NCBI RefSeq assembly: GCF_003611475.1
Contig: NZ_RAXT01000006.1
Location: 1-64,000, forward strand
Origin: Acinetobacter rongchengensis
GTDB taxonomy: Bacteria; Pseudomonadota; Gammaproteobacteria; Pseudomonadales; Moraxellaceae
Direction of reading: 5' to 3'
DNA length: 64,000 bases
Part shown: one piece after another, positions 45,686 through 55,627 of the stretch
How the letters are laid out: each line of letters starts with the position of its first letter
How positions within the stretch are numbered: position 1 is the first letter of the stretch
The notes under the pieces: model-generated
The model's input: only the letters and a program-made list of their open reading frames with translations
Told to the model about the DNA's origin: nothing
Databases searched by the model: none
Made by a program: the position numbers and the translations under genes

Positions 45686-46507
45686 TTAGTCGTCGCGAAG
45701 AAGTTCGTTCAAACTGGTTTTAGAACGTGTTTGTGCATCTACTTTTTTCACGATAATTGCAGCATAAAGGCTGTAAGTGCCGCACTTAGAAGGTAGGCTA
45801 CCCGCAACTACAACAGAACCCGCTGGTACACGGCCGTAGTGAACTTCGCCCGTTGCACGGTCATAAATCTTAGTCGATTGACCAATAAAGACGCCCATTG
45901 AAATTACAGAACCTTCTTCAACAATCACGCCTTCAACGATTTCAGAACGTGCACCGATGAAGCAGTTGTCTTCGATAATGGTTGGATTTGCTTGAAGTGG
46001 TTCAAGTACACCACCAATGCCTACACCACCAGAAAGGTGAACATTTTTACCAATTTGCGCGCATGAACCAACTGTTGCCCATGTATCAACCATTGTGCCT
46101 TCATCTACGTATGCACCAATATTGACATAAGATGGCATTAACACCACATTTTTCGCTTGGAAGCTACCTTTACGAGCAACGGCAGGTGGTACTACACGTA
46201 CACCAGCGGCTTTAAATTGAGCATCTGTCCAACCCGTAAATTTAGTATCTACTTTATCATAGAATTGAAGATCGCATGACTCGATAGGTTTGTTGTCATT
46301 AAGTTTAAATGATAACAACACTGCTTTTTTCAACCATTGATGAACGATCCATTCACCATCAATTTTTTCAGCTACACGAAGTGTACCATTATCTAAACCA
46401 GCAATGGCTTCTTCAACAGCTTGGCGAACTTCTGCTGGACAATCCGCTGCAGTAAAGTTGGCACGATTTTCAAACGCTTGTTCAATGATCGTTGAAAGCT
46501 GAGACAT
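45686..46507 (-). CDS. dapD: Tetrahydrodipicolinate N-succinyltransferase
   Basis: 273 residues from MSQLST at 46507, preceded by GGAAG; E. coli DapD has 274. The centre is a left-handed beta-helix of hexapeptide repeats (residues about 105-230, with [28 protein letters not shown] and the [11 protein letters not shown] loop). It succinylates tetrahydrodipicolinate in the diaminopimelate route, upstream of DapF and LysA encoded at 24-26 kb. It is a single-gene unit with its own terminator. Confidence 0.96.
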   Translation of the reverse strand: MSQLSTIIEQAFENRANFTAADCPAEVRQAVEEAIAGLDNGTLRVAEKIDGEWIVHQWLKKAVLLSFKLNDNKPIESCDLQFYDKVDTKFTGWTDAQFKAAGVRVVPPAVARKGSFQAKNVVLMPSYVNIGAYVDEGTMVDTWATVGSCAQIGKNVHLSGGVGIGGVLEPLQANPTIIEDNCFIGARSEIVEGVIVEEGSVISMGVFIGQSTKIYDRATGEVHYGRVPAGSVVVAGSLPSKCGTYSLYAAIIVKKVDAQTRSKTSLNELLRDD

Positions 46508-46815
46508 AATCTTCCTTCCCAAAAAATTTTTAAAGATTCTACACTAAATCAGGTCTAGATTAGAGACAAAATCTAGTTTCAATCGGAAAAACTAATCTTA
46601 AACTTTAAAAGAATATAAGCCAAAAGAACTAATCGCTCAGATTCATGTAAAGTCAACTTGTTTAAAAACAACAATTCATACTCATTTGTATCAAAAAATA
46701 ACAAAAACCTATCAATTTAGCTATTAATTGTGGAGAGCAAATAAAATATGATCCATTTGAGTCAAAACACATATGAACGATTAAAGAACAAACTCTATTT
46801 TTTGAGGAGATATAA
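46508..46815. other. carO/dapD divergent intergenic region
   Basis: 308 bases carrying promoters for dapD and carO. A GAGGAG ribosome site lies 8 bases before the carO ATG. No clear operator or hairpin by eye. Confidence 0.45.
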
Positions 46816-47559
46816 ATGAAAGTGTTAAAATTAGTTGCGCTTGCAGCAGCATTCTCAGCTTCTACTTTTGCAATGGCAGATGAAACTGTTGTTCATCAAG
46901 GCAATGTATTTGAAGCTAATCAATTGATTCCTACTGGTGCACGTTTGGAAGTGGGTACTACAGGTTACGGTGGTGCATTACTTTGGACTGCAAACCCGTA
47001 TGTAGGTTTAGCACTAGGTTATAATGGTGGCGACATTTCTTGGTCAGATGACTTATCTATCGATGGCACTAAATATGACATGGATATGGACAACAACTTG
47101 ACCTATTTAAATGCTGAGATTCGTCCTTGGGGTGCGAGCCAAAATGTTTGGGCACAAGGTCTATATGTTGCAGCTGGTGTAGGTTATGTTGATAGTAAAT
47201 ATGATTTGAAAAAATCTTTAAACAATACAAATGACACACTCAAAATTGATGGTAAAAACTACTACGCTCCAACAGGTCAAGGCAGCATCGACGGAACTGT
47301 TGATTATGACAATCAAATTGCTCCATACTTAGGTTTTGGTTTTGCACCTAAAATCAATAAAAACTGGGGTGTATTTGGTGAAGTTGGCGCATACTACACT
47401 GGTAATCCAAACGCTAATTTAAACGCAACTGGATTACAAGAAGTTGGTGGTACGGCTTCAGGTGATTATGCTGCTGAACGTTTAGAATACAAAGTAAGCA
47501 ATGATGACAAATATCAATGGTTACCAGTAGGTAAAGTAGGCGTAAGCTACCATTGGTAA
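46816..47559 (+). CDS. carO: Outer membrane channel CarO
   Basis: 247 residues. A signal peptide ends in FAMA-DE at about residue 21. The mature protein closely follows Acinetobacter CarO: NQLIPTGARLEVGTTGYGGALLW, ANPYVGLALGYNGGDISW, LNAEIRPWGAS, APYLGFGFAPKI.KNWGVFGEVGAYYTGNP and a final aromatic SYHW, as in an eight-stranded barrel. CarO takes up ornithine or other basic amino acids, and its loss or alteration is linked to carbapenem resistance. The frame here is intact. The surface loops near residues 130-160 and 205-225 are where CarO alleles usually vary. Confidence 0.93.
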   Translation: MKVLKLVALAAAFSASTFAMADETVVHQGNVFEANQLIPTGARLEVGTTGYGGALLWTANPYVGLALGYNGGDISWSDDLSIDGTKYDMDMDNNLTYLNAEIRPWGASQNVWAQGLYVAAGVGYVDSKYDLKKSLNNTNDTLKIDGKNYYAPTGQGSIDGTVDYDNQIAPYLGFGFAPKINKNWGVFGEVGAYYTGNPNANLNATGLQEVGGTASGDYAAERLEYKVSNDDKYQWLPVGKVGVSYHW

Positions 47560-47575
47560 TTGTTTAAAGAAACAA

Positions 47576-47605
47576 ATAAAAAACGAGCTTAGGCTCGTTT
47601 TTTAT
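47576..47605 (+). terminator. Terminator after carO
   Basis: Stem AAACGAGC / GCTCGTTT with a short loop and a run of six T. Confidence 0.9.
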
Positions 47606-47658
47606 TTGTTGAATAGAGCATTCAGATAAAGAAAATAGGCTGTGCTGTTTGATTTACA

Positions 47659-48879
47659 TCAAAAATGATAGCCAATTTTGATGCCGTGCGCAAAAGCATT
47701 GTTATTTGAAACAGCTGATAAAGTTCCATTTTGAGTGATCGGATTGCTTGTATCGAGTTTTTTGACTTCAGCTTTATTAAACTTGAAATATTTTAAGCCA
47801 TAAGAAACAAAACCTTGTTTATGAAATTTATATAATGCCCCCAAGCCAAATCCATAAAAACCATCAGATGGATTGAGTGTACTGGCTGGATTACCACTGC
47901 CAGAATCCCAAGACAAATCTGTTAAGCTCACCCATTGATCATTAAAAACATGGGCAAGTCCCAATTTCGCAGACCATTGATCGTTATTGTAATCAATTAA
48001 ATTAAATGGTTTGAACAAATCAGGGTATTGTTGCTCCACTAAATCAACGACAGCTCCAAACTGGTGTGGTTGAATTTCAAAATCTTTCCAATTGACCCAT
48101 CTGAGGTTGCTATACAGTACATTTTTTTGGGTTAACCCTGTCTGAATATCTAAATTTACCGATTGAGGTGTTGTTAATTGTGTTTTTGCAGCAGGAACAA
48201 TATTTAAAGCTTGATCGAAAATACTTTCACTTACAGTGGATTGGTGAGTAATTTTAGAACGATAGGTGATTGCAGTTTTTAAAGCATATTCTGGAATTTG
48301 ATAGCTTAAACCCGCTAACCAACCATGACCTGAGCTTTGTTTAAAGTTAGCTTGATAACCACTCATAACAGAATAACTTGGGCCAAAAACATCTAGATCT
48401 CCTTCAAATTGTTGGTAAACAGCACCCGTATACAGATTCCAATTTAAAGTCGGTTGGTATCCCACAAGCATTGAAATACTTTCACTCTTAAGCTTTAAAT
48501 TTGTAGATTCAATGGTTTGCTTACCGAGCATGGATTGAGGGTGGTAATCATAATTAAGATCTACACCATAAGGTTGATCGTATATTACACCAAAGGATAA
48601 CTGTGGATGGATTTGAAATTTGGCTGCTACATTGGTGAAATAATAGTTATCGACCAAGTTGCCAGTAGAAAAGTTTTGTACACCTATTTGTTGTAATTGT
48701 TGCTGATTTTGAACCCGACCTGATACATCGGCATATAATTCAGCATATGAAAGCTCTACATAATGATTTGATTCTAAAAAGGGTAAAATAGATTGGTCAG
48801 ATTTTTCTATTGCTGCAGCATGGCTGAAAATAGGAATAAAGCCACTGCTCAGTGCTACACTCAATACGGGTATTTTCAT
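47659..48879 (-). CDS. FadL/OmpP1-family outer membrane transporter
   Basis: 406 residues from MKIPVLS at 48879, preceded by GGGAGG. A signal peptide ends in SHA-A near residue 20. The mature part has many alternating strands and ends in an aromatic residue (IGYHF), as outer-membrane barrels do. The plan of the FadL/TodX family is seen: N-terminal plug segment, LSFGVIYDQPYGVDLNY near residue 95, and the late LGLAHVFNDQWVSLTDLSWDSGSG. Likely substrates are hydrophobic compounds such as fatty acids. It is convergent with carO. Confidence 0.8.
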   Translation of the reverse strand: MKIPVLSVALSSGFIPIFSHAAAIEKSDQSILPFLESNHYVELSYAELYADVSGRVQNQQQLQQIGVQNFSTGNLVDNYYFTNVAAKFQIHPQLSFGVIYDQPYGVDLNYDYHPQSMLGKQTIESTNLKLKSESISMLVGYQPTLNWNLYTGAVYQQFEGDLDVFGPSYSVMSGYQANFKQSSGHGWLAGLSYQIPEYALKTAITYRSKITHQSTVSESIFDQALNIVPAAKTQLTTPQSVNLDIQTGLTQKNVLYSNLRWVNWKDFEIQPHQFGAVVDLVEQQYPDLFKPFNLIDYNNDQWSAKLGLAHVFNDQWVSLTDLSWDSGSGNPASTLNPSDGFYGFGLGALYKFHKQGFVSYGLKYFKFNKAEVKKLDTSNPITQNGTLSAVSNNNAFAHGIKIGYHF

Positions 48880-49128
48880 AAATCCTCCCAAATCAATAAT
48901 CAATTTGCTTGGTCATTTTTGACTATTTATTGAATTCGATCATAAATAAACTGAAAAATGAAGAATTAAACAAGATGGCTAATTTTTCTACATTTGATCT
49001 TTTCTATATTTTTTTGTCAATTAAAACAGCGAGTTTTATTATGTATTTATAAAAATAAGGGGTAAATACCCCTTATTTTAAATTTTTACTAAAAAGTTAA
49101 ATAAAAATTATTAAGAGAAACTATTAAA

Positions 49129-50058
49129 CTAGTCATCAGGGTAAGCAATTTTCTTTAATGCTTTTATATCTGCCTCAGGTGAGCAGAGTGAAATAAATTC
49201 ATAACCATAACCACGAAGTAAATGACCTTTGCGGACAGCAATCCATGTGGTGTTTAAACCAAAAATATCGGTATTGATTTGTTTTAAACGATGGTCACGT
49301 TCTAAGTCATAAGCTACGTCATTGACAATCCCCACACCCATACCGAGTTCAACATAGGTTTTGATGACGTCTGCATCTAGTGCAGACATGACAATATCAA
49401 CATCAAGATGGGCTTCTTCAAATGCTTTATCGATCTTTGAACGTCCTGTAAAACCGCCGTGGTAGGTGATAATCGGGTATTCAGCAAGCTCTTCTAAGGT
49501 GATCTCTTTTGGATCAATTTTAGTCAGCGGATGGTCTTGTGGCGTAATAATACTATGTTTCCAATTATAAAATGGCACACTACCCAAGTTATCTTCAGTC
49601 GTTAAAGATTCTGTCGCAATACCAATATCTGCAAGACCTAAAAGCAACATTTCAGAAATTTCAACAGGGCTGGCTTGTTGCAAAATAAGATGAACTTTGG
49701 GAAAAGCTTTTTTGAATAAATTGACGATAGGGGGTAATACATAACGTGCTTGAGTATGGGTTGTCGCAATGGTTAATGTCCCCTCATCAACCTTGTTAAA
49801 ATCATCCGCAAGACGTTTAATATTTTCAGCGTCAATCAGCATACGTTCAACAATACTCAGTAACGATTGTCCTGGTTCAGTTAAACCCAATAGCCGTTTA
49901 CCTTTACGTACAAACAGTTGTACACCTAACTCATCTTCCAAGTCTTTAATATGTTTACTTACACCTGATTGTGAGGTGTAAAGTGCCGCAGAAGCTTCTG
50001 TTAAATTATAATTTTGACGAACTGTTTCTCGGATAATGCGTAATTGCTGAAAGTTCAT
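49129..50058 (-). CDS. cysB: Sulfur-assimilation regulator CysB
   Basis: 309 residues. LysR-type helix-turn-helix at residues 1-60 begins MNFQQLRIIRETVRQNYNLTEAS, and TSQSGVSKHIKDLEDELG is specific to CysB/Cbl. Ligand-domain motifs include TTHTQARYVLP near 98 and TYHGGFTGRSKID near 198, which bind the inducer acetylserine or sulfate. CysB activates sulfate uptake and cysteine genes when sulfur is scarce. It sits 54 bases after cysA at the end of the sulfate transport cluster, all on one strand. Confidence 0.95.
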   Translation of the reverse strand: MNFQQLRIIRETVRQNYNLTEASAALYTSQSGVSKHIKDLEDELGVQLFVRKGKRLLGLTEPGQSLLSIVERMLIDAENIKRLADDFNKVDEGTLTIATTHTQARYVLPPIVNLFKKAFPKVHLILQQASPVEISEMLLLGLADIGIATESLTTEDNLGSVPFYNWKHSIITPQDHPLTKIDPKEITLEELAEYPIITYHGGFTGRSKIDKAFEEAHLDVDIVMSALDADVIKTYVELGMGVGIVNDVAYDLERDHRLKQINTDIFGLNTTWIAVRKGHLLRGYGYEFISLCSPEADIKALKKIAYPDD

Positions 50059-50112
50059 TTTGCTCGTTACCTCAATGGCGGATGAGCGGTGAAAGGCTCA
50101 TCCTATCGTCGT

Positions 50113-51174
50113 TTATGCGACTTGATTTTCAAATAGGTGAAGTGTAGATGCACTCACCCAAACAGTTTGATTTGGTCTAAATTGATGTAATTTTGCTTCT
50201 TCAGGATTTAAAGCAATTTCAATCAGTTGACCTTGACGATCTTGTAATTCTGCCATGACTTTGCCTGCAATCCAAACTTCACGTAAGAAAGTGGCTTGAA
50301 TCGCATTTTCAGTCGGTTGAGCATGAATTTTTAGCTCATTTGGGCGAGCAAAAGCAATGATTTTACCATCTGCTGTATTTCTCGCTGATGGTAATTGAAT
50401 ACGATCCTCACCAATTTGAATAATACCTTGGTGATTTTCACCCTCGAAACGATTGGCTTGACCTAAAAAGTCAAATACAAACGGAGTGGCTGGTTTTTCA
50501 TAAACTTCACGAGGTGAACCAATTTGTTCAATATCGCCTTTATTCATCACCACAATCTGATCGGCAACTTCAAGCGCTTCTTCTTGGTCATGTGTTACGA
50601 AAATAGAAGTGATATGGAGTTCGTCATGAAGTGTACGTAACCAACGGCGCAGTTCTTTACGAACTTTGGCATCCAGTGCGCCAAAAGGTTCATCTAAAAG
50701 TAGAACGCGTGGTTCAACAGCTAAAGCACGTGCAAGTGCGATACGTTGACGTTGTCCACCTGAAAGCTGTGCAGGATAACGATCTGCCAAAAAACCCAGT
50801 TGGACTAGATCCAGTAAACGGGTAACACGTTTCTTAATCTCTGCTTCATTCGGGCGGGTAGCACGCGGGCGTACTCGTAAACCAAATGCAACATTGTCAT
50901 AGACAGTCATATGACGGAACAAAGCATAATGTTGAAATACAAAGCCAACTTGACGCTCACGTACATGCACTTGAGTTGCATCCGTTCCTTCAAGAATCAC
51001 TTGTCCACGGTCTGCAGATTCTAAACCCGCAATAATACGTAATAGCGTCGTTTTACCACAACCTGATGGGCCAAGTAGTGCAACCAATTGACCATCTGGA
51101 AAATCTAAAGAGATGTTTTTTAGTGCATGGAATGCACCGAAGTTTTTTTCAATATTTTTAACTTGAATACTCAT
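50113..51174 (-). CDS. cysA: Sulfate/thiosulfate ABC transporter ATPase CysA
   Basis: 353 residues from MSIQVK at 51174; AAGGA is 7 bases before it, while an ATG two codons earlier is too close. Walker [10 protein letters not shown] is at 35-43, signature LSGGQRQR at 137-144 and Walker B LLLDEP at 158-163. The C-terminal part is a TOBE-like regulatory domain. It drives import through CysT and CysW. The start lies 10 bases after cysW ends. Confidence 0.96.
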   Translation of the reverse strand: MSIQVKNIEKNFGAFHALKNISLDFPDGQLVALLGPSGCGKTTLLRIIAGLESADRGQVILEGTDATQVHVRERQVGFVFQHYALFRHMTVYDNVAFGLRVRPRATRPNEAEIKKRVTRLLDLVQLGFLADRYPAQLSGGQRQRIALARALAVEPRVLLLDEPFGALDAKVRKELRRWLRTLHDELHITSIFVTHDQEEALEVADQIVVMNKGDIEQIGSPREVYEKPATPFVFDFLGQANRFEGENHQGIIQIGEDRIQLPSARNTADGKIIAFARPNELKIHAQPTENAIQATFLREVWIAGKVMAELQDRQGQLIEIALNPEEAKLHQFRPNQTVWVSASTLHLFENQVA

Positions 51175-51183
51175 GGTCATTCC

Positions 51184-52077
51184 TTAAGAAGTTGTAGATT
51201 CTTTGTTTTCACGATTTTGTTTCTCTTGGCGGTATTCAACCCATGTTTTGAGAATCAATGTGAAAATTGCCAACAATGCCAGCAGTGAAGACACCGCAAA
51301 CGCTGCACTAAAGGTATATTCGTTATATAAAATTTCAACATGTAACGGTAAGGTGTTGGTTTCGCCTCGGATGTGTCCGGATACAACAGACACAGCGCCA
51401 AACTCACCCATTGCACGTGCATTACACAAGATCACACCGTAAATTAAGCCCCATTTGATATTTGGAAGGGTAACTTTCCAAAAGGTTTGCCAACCTGATG
51501 CACCTAAGACAATAGCTGCTTCTTCTTCCTCTGTACCTTGTGCCTCCATTAAAGGAATTAACTCACGAGCAACAAAAGGTACAGTAATAAAGACGGTCGC
51601 TAATACGATGGCAGGTGTCGCATAAAGGATTTTAATGTCATTATCCATTAACCATCCACCTAACCAGCCTTGTGAGCCGAAAATCAGGACGAGCATTAAA
51701 CCCGCAATGACTGGAGATACAGAAAAGGGCGTATCAATAATAGTGGTTAGAATTGACTTTCCACGGAAGTTAAACTTCGCCACACACCATGCTGCTGCTA
51801 CACCAAAAACGACATTCAGCGGAACTGCAATCGCTGCTGTTAATAAGGTTAATTTCACTGCAGATAAAGTATCTGGATTGACCAAAGCTTCGAAATAAAC
51901 AGAGATACCTTGTTTGAAGGCTTCAACAAAAACCAAAATCAACGGCAGTATCAAACAGCTTAAGAAAAAGATTAAAGCAATGGTGATTAAAGTATAGCGA
52001 ACCCACGTTGGTTCACGTGTTGCATCACGTGACTGTAATTTTATCGCTAAGGCATTGCTGTTGGTATTTAAGCTCAT
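51184..52077 (-). CDS. cysW: Sulfate/thiosulfate ABC permease CysW
   Basis: 297 residues from the ATG at 52077, which overlaps the cysT stop (ATGA), so the two are translationally coupled; an in-frame extension into cysT is not used. Six membrane segments. The EAA loop for contact with CysA is visible as [25 protein letters not shown] near residues 193-217. It forms the membrane channel with CysT for sulfate and thiosulfate import. Confidence 0.95.
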   Translation of the reverse strand: MSLNTNSNALAIKLQSRDATREPTWVRYTLITIALIFFLSCLILPLILVFVEAFKQGISVYFEALVNPDTLSAVKLTLLTAAIAVPLNVVFGVAAAWCVAKFNFRGKSILTTIIDTPFSVSPVIAGLMLVLIFGSQGWLGGWLMDNDIKILYATPAIVLATVFITVPFVARELIPLMEAQGTEEEEAAIVLGASGWQTFWKVTLPNIKWGLIYGVILCNARAMGEFGAVSVVSGHIRGETNTLPLHVEILYNEYTFSAAFAVSSLLALLAIFTLILKTWVEYRQEKQNRENKESTTS

Positions 52078-52907
52078 CGTGCTGTTCTCCCAGTGCGGCG
52101 ACTCGCCCATGCCTGTACTAAATTAATTAAGAACAAGATAAAGAAAGAAATAACCAGCATGACAACGGCAATCGTTGTTGCACCTGCGTAATCATATTCT
52201 TCTAGACGGGAAATAATCATAAGCGGTGCAATTTCAGTTTCAAAAGGTTGGTTACCTGCGATGAAAATGACTGAACCATATTCTCCAACGCCGCGTGCAA
52301 ATGCCAGTGCAAAACCAGTCAACAAGGCAGGAAATAGAATCGGTAGAATAATTTTGCTCACAATCTGCAAACGATTGGCACCCAGTGCTGAAGCGGCTTC
52401 TTCTAATTCAGTTTCTAAGTCACTTAAAACAGGCTGTACAGTACGAACAACAAATGGAATACCAATAAAAATCAAGGCTAAAGTAATACCGATAGGGGTA
52501 TAAGCAACTTTAATTCCAAGTGGTTCAAGATATTGGCCGATCCAACCTGTAGGTGCGTATAACGAAGTAAGTGCAATACCCGCAACTGCGGTAGGTAATG
52601 CGAATGGTAAATCAACCAATGCATCGACAATGCGCTTCCCTGGAAATGAGTAACGAACCAGACACCAAGCCAGTAATAAACCAAAAACTACATTGACCAA
52701 TGCCGCAACGATGGCTGTACTAAAACTGAGTTGTAATGATTTTAAAATACGTTCTGAGCTGATGATTTCCCAAAAACCATCCCAGCCTACACCGAGTGAT
52801 TTGATAAAAACAGCAGCTAATGGAATCAGAACAATTAAAGATAAATACGCTAGGGTGAAGCCTAGTGAAAGACCAAATCCTGGCAGCACTCGGGATCGCT
52901 GCGACAT
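52074..52907 (-). CDS. cysT: Sulfate/thiosulfate ABC permease CysT (CysU)
   Basis: 277 residues with six membrane segments. [25 protein letters not shown] opens the protein, and the EAA loop is [29 protein letters not shown] near 182-210. [19 protein letters not shown] near 92-110 is typical of CysT. A GAGGAG site precedes the ATG. It heads the cysT-cysW-cysA part of the cluster. Confidence 0.96.
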   Translation of the reverse strand: MSQRSRVLPGFGLSLGFTLAYLSLIVLIPLAAVFIKSLGVGWDGFWEIISSERILKSLQLSFSTAIVAALVNVVFGLLLAWCLVRYSFPGKRIVDALVDLPFALPTAVAGIALTSLYAPTGWIGQYLEPLGIKVAYTPIGITLALIFIGIPFVVRTVQPVLSDLETELEEAASALGANRLQIVSKIILPILFPALLTGFALAFARGVGEYGSVIFIAGNQPFETEIAPLMIISRLEEYDYAGATTIAVVMLVISFFILFLINLVQAWASRRTGRTAR

Positions 52908-52929
52908 GATGACTCCTCAAAAGAGAGAA

Positions 52930-52951
52930 AGCTTATTGAAATCAATAAGCA
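52930..52951 (-). other. Intercistronic hairpin between hydrolase and cysT
   Basis: Perfect stem GCTTATTG / CAATAAGC with a short loop, no T-run. It lies between the hydrolase stop and cysT and could set transcript stability or partial termination inside the operon. Confidence 0.5.
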
Positions 52952-52989
52952 AAATTAAAATGAATTGGGCAAAGCTTAAGAGGCATCAG

Positions 52990-53595
52990 TTAAAATGCAA
53001 ATTTAAAAAATAACTTTTTGATATCAGGCTTACTGATAATGGCATGTTTTTTCTCAGAAATGATGTAATTGAAAATTTCTGGAAAAGGCCCAAAACCCGA
53101 TGCAACATTAATATGTCCAACTTTCCCAAGATTGATTGGTTTGATGTTCCAAGCTGCTGCAAGTGCATTGACTTCATCAAAAGCAAACCAAGGATCGTTT
53201 TCACTGATTAACATTGTGGTTGGCACAGGTGTTTTTAAGCCATAAAAATAACCTTGATAATCACCGATGCTGTCGGTTGCAAACCCATTCACACCAAAGC
53301 GCTTAGGGTTTGCTGGGGCAACCAAAATCAGTTTTTTAACTTTTTGAGCAAGCTCAGGAGCTTCATCCAAGGCAGCCAGACTGGTTAAACAACCAAAGCT
53401 ATGTGCAACGATTTGAATTTTATCATCGGTTGCCTCTAATACTGTGATCAGTTCTTTCACCCATTGTGTAAGAATGGGCTTATTCCAGTTCTTTTGTTGA
53501 ACACGAGTACGGTGTTGCAACTGATTTTCCAACCAAGATTGCCAGTGAGTTTGATCACTTCCACCAACGCCGGGAACAATAACTGTATGTACCAT
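52990..53595 (-). CDS. RBBP9/YdeN-family alpha/beta hydrolase
   Basis: 201 residues. The nucleophile Ser66 is in AHSFGCL, with Asp134 in ENDPWF and His161 in GHINVASGFG as the rest of the triad. The YdeN/RBBP9 opening VIVPGVGGSDQTHWQSWL is at residues 5-22. Substrates of the family are poorly known. It sits inside the sulfate transport cluster, 33 bases after sbp and 82 before cysT, with its own GGAG site, which suggests a role under sulfur limitation, perhaps on a sulfur-containing ester; this is inference. Confidence 0.87.
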   Translation of the reverse strand: MVHTVIVPGVGGSDQTHWQSWLENQLQHRTRVQQKNWNKPILTQWVKELITVLEATDDKIQIVAHSFGCLTSLAALDEAPELAQKVKKLILVAPANPKRFGVNGFATDSIGDYQGYFYGLKTPVPTTMLISENDPWFAFDEVNALAAAWNIKPINLGKVGHINVASGFGPFPEIFNYIISEKKHAIISKPDIKKLFFKFAF

Positions 53596-53628
53596 GACAA
53601 TGCTCCTGTTTACGACTCGCGCTATAGG

Positions 53629-54633
53629 TTATTTACTATTTGCCTTAACGATTTGGTCAAATATCCCGTTATTTTCAAAATGCTGCTTTTGTACTTTCGT
53701 CCAACCACCAAACTCTTTATCAATCGTGACTAATTTCAGTGGTTTGAAGGTCGCTGCATATTTTTTCAACGTTGCTGCATTACGTGGGCGATAGTAATTT
53801 TTCGCAGCAATTTCTTGTCCAGCAGGCGAGTATAAGTAGTTCAAATACGCTTTAGCCAAATTCAAATTGCCATCTTTTGCAGCATTCTTTTCAACGATGG
53901 CTACAGGTGGCTCAGCCAAAATTGAAAGCGATGGAGTAATGATTTCAAATTTGCCAGGTTGTTCACGAGTTGCCAAGAAAGCTTCATTTTCCCAAGCCAA
54001 TAACACATCACCTATACCACGTTCAGCAAATGTCGTTGTTGAACCACGAGCACCTGAGTCTAAAACTTTGGTTTGTTTATAAATTTGACGAACAAATTCT
54101 TGAGCTTTTGCATCTGAACCATATTTATGTTTTGCCCAAGCCCATGCTGCTAAATAGTTCCAACGTGCACCGCCTGAAGTTTTAGGGTTTGGTGTGACAA
54201 TCTCAACACCAGGTTTAACCAAATCACCCCAGTCTTTAATCGCTTTAGGGTTTCCTTTACGAACAAGGAACACGATTGTTGAAGTATATGGTGTAGAGTT
54301 TTGAGGGAATTTCTTTTGCCAATCTTTGGGTAATAAGTTGCTATTTTGTGCAATTGCGTCAATATCGGCTGCTAGTGCCAAAGTTACGACATCAGCTTGT
54401 AAACCATCAATCACAGCGCGTGCTTGTTTTCCTGAGCCACCATGTGATTGTTTAAAGTTAATGTCTTGGCCAGTTTTAGACTTCCAATAATTTGCGAACT
54501 GTTGGTTAAAGTTGTCATATAACTCACGCGTTGGGTCGTAAGAGACATTTAAAAAGTCTTTAGCAGCGATTGAATAAGTTGAAGCAGAAAGAAGCGTTGC
54601 GACGACTGCTAATTTTAATTTTGAAAATTGCAT
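53629..54633 (-). CDS. sbp: Periplasmic sulfate-binding protein Sbp
   Basis: 334 residues. A signal peptide ends in YSIAA near residue 24. The mature start [16 protein letters not shown] and the motifs [25 protein letters not shown] near 63-88 and [19 protein letters not shown] near 150-170 are those of Sbp/CysP and bind the sulfate oxyanion through backbone and Ser contacts. It delivers sulfate to CysT-CysW-CysA encoded downstream. It is the first gene of the cluster, divergent from pabC. Confidence 0.96.
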   Translation of the reverse strand: MQFSKLKLAVVATLLSASTYSIAAKDFLNVSYDPTRELYDNFNQQFANYWKSKTGQDINFKQSHGGSGKQARAVIDGLQADVVTLALAADIDAIAQNSNLLPKDWQKKFPQNSTPYTSTIVFLVRKGNPKAIKDWGDLVKPGVEIVTPNPKTSGGARWNYLAAWAWAKHKYGSDAKAQEFVRQIYKQTKVLDSGARGSTTTFAERGIGDVLLAWENEAFLATREQPGKFEIITPSLSILAEPPVAIVEKNAAKDGNLNLAKAYLNYLYSPAGQEIAAKNYYRPRNAATLKKYAATFKPLKLVTIDKEFGGWTKVQKQHFENNGIFDQIVKANSK

Positions 54634-54694
54634 GGTTGAGTCCCCAAATTTTTCAGAAGTTCGTTAATATGGGGTGAGCATAACGCTAGTCTTT

Positions 54695-54732
54695 ATTCAT
54701 AAAAAATAATAAAAAACGAATTTTATATGAAT
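54695..54732. promoter_or_regulatory. Dyad in the sbp upstream region, possible regulator site
   Basis: Inverted arms ATTCATA / TATGAAT separated by a 24-base AT-rich stretch, 60-100 bases upstream of sbp. The position suits an activator such as CysB, but the match to a CysB site is not demonstrated. Confidence 0.3.
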
Positions 54733-54796
54733 TAAAAAGAAATAGCTTTTATGTATATCGTTATTAAAATCTGCGCAAAGACTCGAGGTAAGCACT

Positions 54797-55627
54797 GTGA
54801 TGATTTGTCTTAAAAATGCTCAACAAGTTGATTCAATACCACTTTTGGATCGAGCATTTCATTATGGGGATGGTTGTTTTACCACAGCTAGATTTCATCA
54901 CAATATTTTAGAGTTGAAAGATTTACATTGGGCACGCTTAGCGCTGGCTTCAGAACGATTATTTTTAAAATTTAATCAAGCTTTACTGGAACACAGTATA
55001 GCTTTACTACAACAACAGTTTTCAGTACTGAATGGTACATTAAAAATCATGCTAAGCCGTGGTGAAAGCGATCGTGGTTATGCGATGCCTGAGCATGATG
55101 CAGATGTTTATGTATTGTATTATCCCAAAAGCACTGAAGATTTTCAGCCTGAATACATACAAAGTGGTGTGTTAGATCAAGCAATTGGCCTGATGATGCC
55201 GAATCTTGTTGGGTTAAAGACCTTAAACCGCTTAGAACAAGTCATGTTGAAAAAAGAAGCTGCGGAGAAGGGGTGGTTAGAAGCTTTGGTGACAGATGTG
55301 CAAGGCTCAGTTGTTGAAGGTGTGAGCAGTAATTGTTTTATTCAAATAAACAATACATGGATTACGCCAGAACTTCGTTATAATGGGGTACATGGTGTAA
55401 TGCGTGCGGAAATTTTGTCACGAATGCAACATTTTGGTGTTTCATGTGAGCAGCGTTTTGTGGATATGGACGAAATTCGGCAAGTGCAAAGTTTATTTTT
55501 TTGCAATGCTTTAAGTCCGATGAAAATTGCAAAAAACTTGAATCATCAAACTTTAGACACTCAACCTTGTGTTGAGTTATTTGAAACTTTACATTTAAGT
55601 CAGTTTAATACTCATGTCGCAAGCTAA
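54797..55627 (+). CDS. pabC: Aminodeoxychorismate lyase PabC
   Basis: 276 residues, fold-type IV PLP enzyme making 4-aminobenzoate for folate. Lys141 in GLKTLNRLEQ carries PLP; LLDRAFHYGDGCFTT at residues 16-30 and EGVSSNCFI near 176 are family motifs. The GTG at 54797 is 8 bases after GAGG; an ATG next to it (54800) is the alternative. It overlaps mltG by 14 bases. pabC-mltG-tmk is a widely conserved order. Confidence 0.93.
   Translation: MMICLKNAQQVDSIPLLDRAFHYGDGCFTTARFHHNILELKDLHWARLALASERLFLKFNQALLEHSIALLQQQFSVLNGTLKIMLSRGESDRGYAMPEHDADVYVLYYPKSTEDFQPEYIQSGVLDQAIGLMMPNLVGLKTLNRLEQVMLKKEAAEKGWLEALVTDVQGSVVEGVSSNCFIQINNTWITPELRYNGVHGVMRAEILSRMQHFGVSCEQRFVDMDEIRQVQSLFFCNALSPMKIAKNLNHQTLDTQPCVELFETLHLSQFNTHVAS

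Noticed and set aside
53464..53794. Plus-strand frames between the hydrolase and sbp
   Set aside because: They overlap two well-supported minus-strand genes and look like shadows.
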